16,327 bases of DNA from Candidatus Brocadiaceae bacterium (lineage in GTDB: Bacteria > Planctomycetota > Brocadiia > SM23-32), in the NCBI GenBank assembly GCA_003551785.1, contig PUNP01000317.1, forward strand, positions 1 to 16,327, given 5' to 3'. Within the stretch, counting starts at the first letter, position 1. Each line of letters opens with the position of its first letter. The position numbers were made by a program, and so were the translations under genes. Positions 5,912 to 11,562 of this stretch are shown piece after piece. Below the pieces are notes generated by a model, which worked only from the letters and a program-made list of their open reading frames with translations, ran no database searches and had not been told where the DNA came from.

Positions 5912-7621
5912 ATGAAACCCATATTATATGAAACGCATGTGCATACACCGCTATGCGGGCATGCCAATGGACATATCGATGAATATGCGGCTGTTGCTCA
6001 GCAGCGCGGTTTCCGCGGTTTATATGTCACAGAACATTGCCCGATGCCGGATTCGTATTCTCATCAGGGCCGTCTTAGCCGCGGTCATATGGACGAATAC
6101 GTTCAGATGGTGAATAAGGCAGCCGAGGAATGGGGCGGCCGCATGGACGTGCTGCTCGGGATCGAGTGCGACTGGCTGCCGGGGATGGAACAGTGGCTGG
6201 AAAACCTCCTGGGAAAAGCTGATTTCCATTACGTGCTCGGTTCGATTCATTCCAATATTAAGGATTATCAGGAACGGTTTTCCAGTGGTTCTCCACTGGA
6301 TATCCAGGTAAACTATTTCAAACTGCTCGCTCAGGCGGCCGAGACCGGCCTCTTTGATGCGCTGGCGCATCCGGACCTGATAAAAAATCAGACCGCCGAC
6401 GACTGGCAGATTGATCGCCTCCTACCCCATATTGAATCCTGCCTGGACCGAATCGCTGCCACCGGCGTTGCGCTGGAAATGAACACGCATATCGAAAAGA
6501 AACCGATCAAAGAATACCTTCCCTCCGCCGAGATATTGACGCTCATGCAAGAGCGCGGTATCCCTGTGATACCCGGTGGAGACGCGCATGAACCGGGACG
6601 GGTCGGACAGTATTTTCCCGAGGCGCTCCGCCTGCTGAAAGAGACCGGTTACGAAACGGTATCACATTACCTTAAGCGACGGCGCTATGAGGTGCCCATC
6701 GACCAGGCGCTGGAGAGCCTGACTTTCAAATCGCTGGAGAACTCCGCATCGGAACTTGTGTTTGGGGGAGATATGCCTTACCTTCGGAAACAATCCGAAT
6801 CATCGCTCAGTGTGATGTCGTATAACATACTCTACAAACACGACACAAAATGGGGAAAGGATTACCGCTGGCCTATACGGTCGCGCGAGGTGTTCGCGCT
6901 GGTGCGTCGCTACATGCCCGATCTTATCGGTCTTCAGGAAGTGACTGACATCCAGCTAAAGCAGCTCAGGGCAGCGCTGCCGGAATATCGGAATGCCGTG
7001 TGTTGGGGTAATGAAGAAGGCGAAAAAATGCTTCCTAACCGCAACGCTGTGTTTTATCGCCAGGATCGACTCCGTATGCTGCGATCGGGTTGGCGCTGGC
7101 TGGCATGTCCGGAAACTGAAGCCGCAGAATTGTCTGAACCGCCCTCACCGGAGACCACGCCGGGCTGTGCGGACCGGCACGGCGTATGGGCTGTCTATGA
7201 AGACCGCGTGAACGGTTGTGTTTTTTTTCATATAAATATCCACTGGCCTACGGGCCGCTACAGGGAAACGCATCCTCTCTGTGCCGATGCGATGGTGAAG
7301 ATCATGGACGATCTTGCCGATGGTTTGCCGCAAATTGCCACCGGCGACTTCAACAATCGGGAAAACCTTCTGCACGTTCGGAACCTGGCCGATGCCAGGA
7401 AAACATCGCTTCAACCGCCGTCGGGTCCAACAGGGAGCAAAGTCAACCGCTCGACACACGAGGTGGGGGACGGCAAGAGCATAGATCATATTCTTGTCAG
7501 CCCGGAAATACAGGTGGATAATTTCCTGACCATCGATGACCGTGTCGAGGAACGCTATCCCTCCGATCATCTGCCTATACTGGCTTCCATCGGTCGAAAA
7601 GGTGAAGAACGGACAGAATAA
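5912..7621 (+). CDS. Two-domain phosphoesterase: HisK-like PHP domain fused to an endonuclease/exonuclease/phosphatase (EEP) domain
   Basis: Residues 1 to about 270 match the histidinol-phosphatase (HisK) branch of PHP: ETHVHTPLCGH (H9, H11), VTEHC (E41, H42), LGIECDW (E85), GSIHSN (H113), LAHPDL (H153) and PGGDAHEP (D224, H226). A short linker leads to an EEP domain from about residue 298: VMSYNILY (N304), PDLIGLQEV (E323), NIHWPTGRY (H444), TGDFNN (D479, N481), SIDHILVS (D525) and SDHLPI (D552, H553). Both domains keep all the motifs I can check, so both are probably active. PHP enzymes cleave phosphomonoesters or cyclic phosphates, and EEP enzymes cleave phosphodiesters or phospholipid, nucleic-acid or sugar phosphates. 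A consecutive diester-then-monoester reaction is plausible. It is not a real hisK: there are no histidine genes nearby. Confidence 0.88.
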   Translation: MKPILYETHVHTPLCGHANGHIDEYAAVAQQRGFRGLYVTEHCPMPDSYSHQGRLSRGHMDEYVQMVNKAAEEWGGRMDVLLGIECDWLPGMEQWLENLLGKADFHYVLGSIHSNIKDYQERFSSGSPLDIQVNYFKLLAQAAETGLFDALAHPDLIKNQTADDWQIDRLLPHIESCLDRIAATGVALEMNTHIEKKPIKEYLPSAEILTLMQERGIPVIPGGDAHEPGRVGQYFPEALRLLKETGYETVSHYLKRRRYEVPIDQALESLTFKSLENSASELVFGGDMPYLRKQSESSLSVMSYNILYKHDTKWGKDYRWPIRSREVFALVRRYMPDLIGLQEVTDIQLKQLRAALPEYRNAVCWGNEEGEKMLPNRNAVFYRQDRLRMLRSGWRWLACPETEAAELSEPPSPETTPGCADRHGVWAVYEDRVNGCVFFHINIHWPTGRYRETHPLCADAMVKIMDDLADGLPQIATGDFNNRENLLHVRNLADARKTSLQPPSGPTGSKVNRSTHEVGDGKSIDHILVSPEIQVDNFLTIDDRVEERYPSDHLPILASIGRKGEERTE

Positions 7622-7654
7622 ACTCAATTATTATTTTTTAAAAGGGAGAATCCA

Positions 7655-8281
7655 ATGAACCAGATAAGTATTCAAGCAGTATTTTTAGACAGGGACGGAA
7701 CCATGGGTGGGTCAGGCCAAAGCGAAGTTCCCCGGGAATTTTCTTTTTACAATGGCACCAAAGAAGCTGTCCGACGTCTTAAAGACAAGGGGTTGTATGC
7801 CTTTGCCCTGACAAACCAGGCCGTTGTGGCACGGGGAGAGGCAACGCTGGAGCAGATCAGATCACAACTGATGAGCTGCGGCATTGACGATGCCTATATA
7901 TGTCCGCATGATGAAAAAGATGACTGTGCATGCAGGAAGCCCAAGCCGGGTATGCTGCTGACCGCCGCCCGGGAAAAAGGACTGGACATGGCCCGGTGCG
8001 CTGTTATCGGTGATTCCGCCAAGGATATTATTGCCGCCCACAGAGCGGGAGCGGTAAAGATACTTGTCAGAACCGGATCCGGCGAGGACGCGGCCAGGGA
8101 ACTTGAGGGCAGCCGCCCGGATATTGTTCCCGATTACATTGCCGATGACCTTCCGGATGCCGTGAACTGGCTGCTGGCTGGAAATACTTTTAGCCCCTAC
8201 ACGGAAGAGGATATAAGGAATAGATTATCTGTCTCCACCTGCACGGATTTGTTGACACCGATCATTATCCGCCGTTCGTAG
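7655..8281 (+). CDS. HAD-superfamily phosphatase of the GmhB/HisB-N type, with an aberrant C-terminal tail
   Basis: The protein has the HAD motifs FLDRDGT (D12 nucleophile, D14 acid/base), LTNQ (T53), K95 in RKPKPG and IGDSAKD (D120, D124). The loop CPHDEKDDCACRKP supplies C83, H85, C91 and C93, the zinc-binding loop of D-glycero-D-manno-heptose-1,7-bisphosphate and histidinol-phosphate phosphatases. Family members end soon after DLPDAV.WLL, that is near residue 175. The remaining 30 or so residues have no family look and run out of frame over the end of an isomerase gene (8224-8442), so the natural 3' end was probably lost in a deletion or fusion. GGGAG at 7644-7648 supports the start. It lies 33 bp after the PHP-EEP gene, probably in the same operon. 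The catalytic core is complete. Confidence 0.85.
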   Translation: MNQISIQAVFLDRDGTMGGSGQSEVPREFSFYNGTKEAVRRLKDKGLYAFALTNQAVVARGEATLEQIRSQLMSCGIDDAYICPHDEKDDCACRKPKPGMLLTAAREKGLDMARCAVIGDSAKDIIAAHRAGAVKILVRTGSGEDAARELEGSRPDIVPDYIADDLPDAVNWLLAGNTFSPYTEEDIRNRLSVSTCTDLLTPIIIRRS

Positions 8282-8442
8282 AAGGTGACGGCATTCAATG
8301 GGCCGAACTGTTCCGTCAGCTGTATACAATCGGCTACGGTGGCCTCTTCAACTTTGAGTCGAAAGGGAAAGCTTTCCATGATAATACCTTGGGAAAACTT
8401 TCGCAGGTTGCCCACAACATCGTCGAAAGTTGTAAGTCCTGA
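8224..8442 (+). pseudogene. C-terminal fragment of a xylose-isomerase-like TIM-barrel sugar isomerase/epimerase
   Basis: In this frame the 72 codons read IICLHLHGFVDTDHYPPF then VEGDGIQWAELFRQLYTIGY and GGLFNFES, ending ...HNIVESCKS and TGA. The H.H...D.D.H.P...GdG.idW..lf..L..iGYdG...fE pattern is the end of the AP-endonuclease-2/xylose-isomerase-like family, including its metal-site His and the final Glu. A TAG (8221-8223) sits directly before it and no barrel start is present upstream, so about three quarters of the gene is missing. It overlaps the tail of the HAD gene in another frame. Confidence 0.75.
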
Positions 8443-8544
8443 GACTTGAAATTGGATATTAAGTCTCCGGTATATCAGTATTCCATCGGGAAAGGGCAAG
8501 GTGATGATATCGTAAACGTGGTTCACTGTGGAATGGACCACTAG
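8443..8544 (+). pseudogene. Orphan gene-end fragment sharing its last codons with the 9740-9901 ORF
   Basis: Directly after the isomerase TGA, in the same frame, 33 codons run to TAG (8542-8544) and include SPVYQYSIGKGQGDDIVNVVH. The second half of this peptide matches GTGHGGDNVNVVH at the end of the ORF at 9740-9901, and the DNA matches over 41 bp. It has no start codon or RBS of its own. I take it as the stranded 3' end of another gene of unknown family. Confidence 0.45.
8488..8528 (+). repeat. 41-bp direct repeat, left copy, flanking the UroD-type gene
   Basis: This segment matches 9860-9900 at 36 of 41 positions, with the last 18 bases (CGTAAACGTGGTTCACTG) identical. Similarity stops abruptly after CACTG in both copies. 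The match is in the same reading frame as the orphan fragments at both sites. Confidence 0.75.
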
Positions 8545-8578
8545 GTATTTACATAAAAACATTAGAGGAGGATCGAAT

Positions 8579-9715
8579 ATGTGTTGTACAGCCCCCCAAA
8601 CGCGCCGGCAGCGGATGCAGGCGGTTTTCTCGGGAGCGACGCTGCCCGTGCCCCCTGTCAGTATCAGGATAAATCTCTGGTACCAGGATGCCGTAAGCCG
8701 CGGCACTCTGCCGAAGGATTGGTCAGGCGATACCGTTGCCGACATTGAAGACCGACTCGGTTTCTGCCGTTCGGCCCGCTGGCGGGCGCGGCCGCGTCTT
8801 GTATTCCCCGGCAATACAGTAAAAGAATCGGATCAAGGTGATCAGCATATCACCCGCTATGACTTTCCCGGCGCGGCTCTAAAAAAGGTCGAGCAAAAAA
8901 CGGTGGAACAGGCGCGGGCCGGGATGCGGGGCACTACTGTCAGGTATCCGGTGAACGATAAAGCTTCGTGCAGTGCCCTGCTGAAAGCCATGGAAAACGC
9001 CTGGCTGGAAGCCGATCTGGCTGGATTGGCTGATTTTGACAGGGAGGTTGGCGACGCCGGGCTGCCGCTGCTTATTCTCGGCTCCTGCCCCGCGCATGCG
9101 CTGATGCTCGATTGGTTCGGTTATCAGAACTTTTTCTATGCACTGGCCGATTATCCTGAAATCCTGATTGAATTAATTGCCGCCTTTGAAACGATATACC
9201 GACGTGACCTGTGGGAACCGGCGCTGCGAACCCCGGCGGAGCTTATCATGCACGGCAATCATCTCGCTGATGCTACGACCCCGCCGCCGCTGTTCCGCCG
9301 GTTTTTCCTGCCTTATTTTCAGCATTTCAACGCCCGCGTGCATGAGGCCGGGAAAAAAGCGTTGTGGCACGCCGACGCTCAGATGGGCACCCTTCTGGAG
9401 CTGGTTCTGGAGGCCGGCTTCGACGGCGCCGACTGTCTGGCCACGGCGCCGCTGGTGAAACAGACAATGGCCGATTACGATCAAGTCTGGCAGAACAGGA
9501 TAGTGAAGTGGGGCGGACTGCCCGGCACCCTGTTCAATCCGGAAATTCCGGAAACGGAATTTCTTAAACATGTTGAGGCTTTGCAGTCATTTACTCGCGA
9601 CAGGTCCGGCTTCATCATCGGCGCTTCGGACAACGTCATGCCCGGCGCCTGCTGGAAACGGATCAAAATGCTGAGTGATGCTTTTCCTTTCGAAAGCGAA
9701 GCGTTGAATTTTTAA
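8579..9715 (+). CDS. Uroporphyrinogen decarboxylase-fold protein, MtaA/cobamide-methyltransferase type
   Basis: The 378-residue protein starts MCCTAPQTRRQRMQAVFSGA, followed by RINLWYQDAVSRGTLP, the usual N-terminal pattern of this TIM-barrel family. Later come LGSCPAHALMLDWFGYQNFF, HGNHLADATTPPPLFRRFF, the HADAQMGTLLELVLEAGFDG strand-helix with candidate zinc ligands H254 and C276, and IIGASDNVMPGA. Family members either decarboxylate uroporphyrinogen III or transfer methyl groups between zinc-bound thiols and corrinoids. With no haem or corrinoid genes nearby and neither start nor core typical of HemE, I favour an uncharacterised methyltransferase-type role. The open frame extends to a GTG at 8528, but AGAGGAGG (8564-8571) places the start at 8579. 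It is flanked by two 41-bp direct repeats. Confidence 0.82.
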   Translation: MCCTAPQTRRQRMQAVFSGATLPVPPVSIRINLWYQDAVSRGTLPKDWSGDTVADIEDRLGFCRSARWRARPRLVFPGNTVKESDQGDQHITRYDFPGAALKKVEQKTVEQARAGMRGTTVRYPVNDKASCSALLKAMENAWLEADLAGLADFDREVGDAGLPLLILGSCPAHALMLDWFGYQNFFYALADYPEILIELIAAFETIYRRDLWEPALRTPAELIMHGNHLADATTPPPLFRRFFLPYFQHFNARVHEAGKKALWHADAQMGTLLELVLEAGFDGADCLATAPLVKQTMADYDQVWQNRIVKWGGLPGTLFNPEIPETEFLKHVEALQSFTRDRSGFIIGASDNVMPGACWKRIKMLSDAFPFESEALNF

Positions 9716-9739
9716 TGTGATATCAAGGAGGAAAATAGA

Positions 9740-9901
9740 ATGATGACGGAGCAAACCATGACCTGGAAAGGCTCTACCGACCTGTCGGCCCTCCGGGGCA
9801 AACCGGTTTATGTCCGTTTCTTCCTGCGTAACGCGACCCTATACACGTTTAAAGTAACCGGCACAGGGCACGGTGGTGATAACGTAAACGTGGTTCACTG
9901 A
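9740..9901 (+). CDS. 53-residue orphan module: C-terminal strand set of the propeller glycosidase family
   Basis: This ORF has a strong RBS (AAGGAGG, 9725-9731, eight bases before ATG). Its product, MMTEQTMTWKGSTDLSALRG then KPVYVRFFLRNATLYTFKV, is clearly the terminal part of the sandwich that ends the 3428-4921 protein (RWKDNPDLAALKG, PVRLRFQLADADLYSFQF). The rest of that protein is absent. It then adds TGTGHGGDNVNVVH, shared with the fragment at 8443-8544. It may be a truncated relic, or a small protein expressed with the UroD gene 24 bp upstream. Relic is likelier, but the RBS placement is too good to dismiss expression. Confidence 0.6.
   Translation: MMTEQTMTWKGSTDLSALRGKPVYVRFFLRNATLYTFKVTGTGHGGDNVNVVH
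9860..9900 (+). repeat. 41-bp direct repeat, right copy
   Basis: It pairs with 8488-8528 (36 of 41 identical) and forms the last codons of the 9740-9901 ORF. The two copies are 1372 bp apart and bracket the UroD-type gene. Confidence 0.75.
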
Positions 9902-9927
9902 ATATTTTTACTTTAATTGTGATTTTC

Positions 9928-9956
9928 TTGACTGTTCCAGATTATATTGTTATACT
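9928..9956 (+). promoter_or_regulatory. Sigma70-type promoter for the PHP gene at 10001
   Basis: TTGACT (9928-9933), a 17-bp spacer and TATACT (9951-9956) form a near-consensus promoter within a strongly AT-rich 100 bp. The start would be near 9963, giving a leader of about 38 nt to the ATG at 10001. This rules against the upstream start at 9947, which lies inside the promoter. Confidence 0.75.
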
Positions 9957-10000
9957 TCTCAAATTCTATTATTTGGTTAATCTTAACTAAAAAAGAGGTT

Positions 10001-11047
10001 ATGATGGGTGTGAAAGTGGAAGGTAGATGCGGAGAGAGTGTGGTTGAGTTCAATATTAATGGTATGAAAAAGCAACAACCGATCAGGATCAGGGGCAGTG
10101 TCTTTAACCAATTTGCGGTTGAGGGAACCTGGTTGCGCGCCAATTTTCATTGCCATCTGGCCCGTGTGAAAGAGGATCCACAGTGGCCGGTTACCGCATT
10201 GGAACACTACAAAGCGCTCGGTTATGATGTTGTTGGCGGTATGTGCCATGACAGGATTATCGTGCCCGATCCGGTGGACGGGATTATAGTTATGCCGGGC
10301 GCGGAGGTGTCTTGCGGCGGCCATCTTCTGGGGATCGGCATCGAATCGATACCGGAAGGAAAGAAGGAAGGTGAGCGGATAGAAACTATATCGGAGATGG
10401 TCCGCGCGATCAGTGATTGCGGTGGTATAAGCGTTCTGGCGCACCCTTTTAAATCGGCTTACACCTGGAATGAACTGGGCGCCTTCTGCGATGCGGGCCT
10501 TGACGGAATTGAAGTTGTGAATTCGAATGTGCGCGGCAAAGGCGCCGACTCTGGCAGAGCGGATCAACTCTGGCATAACCTGCTGCGTGAGGGACGGTTG
10601 CTGATAGCCATCGGCAATGATGATGCACACGGTCCGCACGAGGATATCGGGCCGAGCGGATGGGGAGGAATACCACATATCGGCTTCACCGGCATTCTGG
10701 TCAAAGACCGCTCCCGGGAAGGTGTCGTTGATGCGTTGCGCGCGGGCCGCACTTATGCGTCTGAAGGTCCAGAGATACGTTCGGTCAGCATCGACGGCGA
10801 GGGTCTGATGACGGTGCGATGTTCGCCCTGCGTTGCCTGCCATTTCCGTTCGGTCGGAGGTAGTTGGGGCGGCGCCAGCAGTTTCCCGGAAGACGGCAGC
10901 CCGGATGCCGGCGAGTTTACATTTGATTTCGCACAACAAGGATATAGGGTCAGCGATTATATGACAGTGGTTTTGCAGGACGTGCACGGTCGACGGGCAT
11001 GGTCGAGTCCCGTTAAAACGGTGGTTGATTTTGAAGAAGTGAACTAA
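10001..11047 (+). CDS. PHP-domain phosphoesterase with C-terminal beta domain
   Basis: Counting from 10001 the protein has 348 residues. A beta-rich N-terminal segment of about 40 residues precedes the PHP motifs: RANFHCHL (H50, H52), GMCHDR (H83, D84), PGAEVSCGGHLLGIG (E102, H108), LAHPFKS (H148), IEVVNS (E171) and GNDDAHGP (D208, H210). The tail from about residue 240 (ALRAGRTYASEGP ... YRVSDYMTVVLQDVHGRRAWSSPV) matches the pattern of the shorter tail of the PHP protein at 4964. There is no signal peptide. The weak AGAGG (9994-9998) lies 2 bp from ATG 10001 and 5 bp from ATG 10004, so 10004 may be the true start. It is driven by its own promoter (9928-9956), separately from the upstream genes. 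The substrate is unknown. Confidence 0.85.
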   Translation: MMGVKVEGRCGESVVEFNINGMKKQQPIRIRGSVFNQFAVEGTWLRANFHCHLARVKEDPQWPVTALEHYKALGYDVVGGMCHDRIIVPDPVDGIIVMPGAEVSCGGHLLGIGIESIPEGKKEGERIETISEMVRAISDCGGISVLAHPFKSAYTWNELGAFCDAGLDGIEVVNSNVRGKGADSGRADQLWHNLLREGRLLIAIGNDDAHGPHEDIGPSGWGGIPHIGFTGILVKDRSREGVVDALRAGRTYASEGPEIRSVSIDGEGLMTVRCSPCVACHFRSVGGSWGGASSFPEDGSPDAGEFTFDFAQQGYRVSDYMTVVLQDVHGRRAWSSPVKTVVDFEEVN

Positions 11048-11079
11048 TTATTTGTTAGGTGCTTAACCTGGTCAATCCA

Positions 11080-11275
11080 ACATTTTTTTGTCGTTTTGAG
11101 CCTGATGCACAAAACGGTAAATCGCGAAAATCAATACGACATATAGGACGTATGAGACGTATAGGACACAACATGTTGACGCTGGCGCGTATTGTGTGCT
11201 GGAAAAGAAAAAAGACAAATATCCAATGATCAATATCCAATGTCCAAGGAAAGGAAATTCAAAATTCAAAATGAC
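11080..11275 (+). repeat. Hairpin/AATATCCAAT repeat module, copy 2 (rearranged)
   Basis: ACATTTTTTTGTCG (11080-11093) is identical to the loop side of copy 1, but the hairpin here is a different one: CGTTTTG (11092-11098) with CAAAACG (11110-11116). After about 100 bp comes GACAAATATCCAAT...AATGTCCAAG (11214-11248), equal to copy 1 apart from a few extra bases, and then AAATTCAAAATTCAAAATGAC. Compared with copy 1, extra sequence including the 9-bp array has been inserted in the middle. Confidence 0.6.
11135..11170 (+). repeat. 9-bp minisatellite, consensus TAGGACGTA
   Basis: Four consecutive 9-mers read TACGACATA, TAGGACGTA, TGAGACGTA and TAGGACACA. It lies inside repeat module copy 2 and is not part of any gene. 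Confidence 0.7.
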
Positions 11276-11373
11276 AAGTTTAAATAAATTACATTGCTTA
11301 AAATCATAAATATTAAAAATCAATGGATGGTAGCTGGCCTATACTGACCGCAGTGCCAAGCCGGCAGCCATTG

Positions 11374-11400
11374 CTTCCACGGGTACAAGCCCCGTGGAGG
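11374..11400. repeat. REP-like palindrome 1 (CCACGGG / CCCGTGG)
   Basis: CCACGGG (11377-11383) pairs with CCCGTGG (11391-11397) around the loop TACAAGC. The stem extends outward to about 10 bp with one wobble. Its loop contains ACAAG, the reverse complement of the CTTGT in the next two copies, so it is inverted relative to them. Confidence 0.75.
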
Positions 11401-11426
11401 TTTGATCACTTCGTTAAGATTTCCCC

Positions 11427-11447
11427 CCACGGGCCTTGTGCCCGTGG
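11427..11447. repeat. REP-like palindrome 2
   Basis: CCACGGG (11427-11433) pairs with CCCGTGG (11441-11447) around the loop CCTTGTG. Its centre is about 50 bp from palindrome 1. Confidence 0.75.
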
Positions 11448-11495
11448 CTTGCATGACTGACTATCAGAAAAAAACAACGCCAACAACAGCAGACT

Positions 11496-11516
11496 CCACG
11501 GGGCTTGTCCCCGTGG
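11496..11516. repeat. REP-like palindrome 3
   Basis: CCACGGGG (11496-11503) pairs with CCCCGTGG (11509-11516) around the loop CTTGT, the strongest stem of the three (8 bp). It lies 46 bp upstream of the next start codon. Palindromes of this type are commonly spread by Y1/RAYT transposases, none of which is in the window. Confidence 0.75.
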
Positions 11517-11562
11517 TTATCATGATTGGTTTAAAATCAGTGAAAAATTACGGAGGATACCT

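Larger units (their letters stand above)
11048..11562. other. Gene-free spacer of 515 bp packed with repeats
   Basis: No gene was found. In order it holds a repeat module (11080-11275) that includes a 9-bp minisatellite, about 75 bp of AT-rich sequence without visible structure, and three CCACGGG palindromes (11374-11516). The last 46 bp lead into the RBS of the PL26-like gene. I see no confident -35/-10 pair for that gene. Confidence 0.7.

Noticed and set aside
8528..8544. 17-bp inverted match (one mismatch) to 16137-16153
   Set aside because: A single 16-of-17 match between strands is expected about once by chance in a window this size, and the flanks show no similarity.
8528..8578. Upstream GTG start for the UroD-type gene
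   Set aside because: It lies inside the orphan fragment and direct repeat. AGAGGAGG at 8564-8571 fits the ATG at 8579, where the family pattern begins.
8197..8814. 205-codon minus-strand frame over the gap between the HAD and UroD genes
   Set aside because: It covers the plus-strand isomerase fragment and the well-supported UroD start. The antisense product shows no family features.
9947..10000. Upstream ATG start for the PHP gene at 10001
   Set aside because: It overlaps the TTGACT-17-TATACT promoter and lies before the predicted transcription start.
9983..10987. 334-codon open frame on the minus strand
   Set aside because: It is antisense to the PHP gene at 10001-11047, whose metal motifs and promoter are clear. 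The antisense product has no recognisable motif.
11374..11516. Possible CRISPR array from three similar repeats
   Set aside because: The units are palindromes in mixed orientation with unequal spacing (50 and 69 bp) and there are no cas genes. REP-like elements explain them better.
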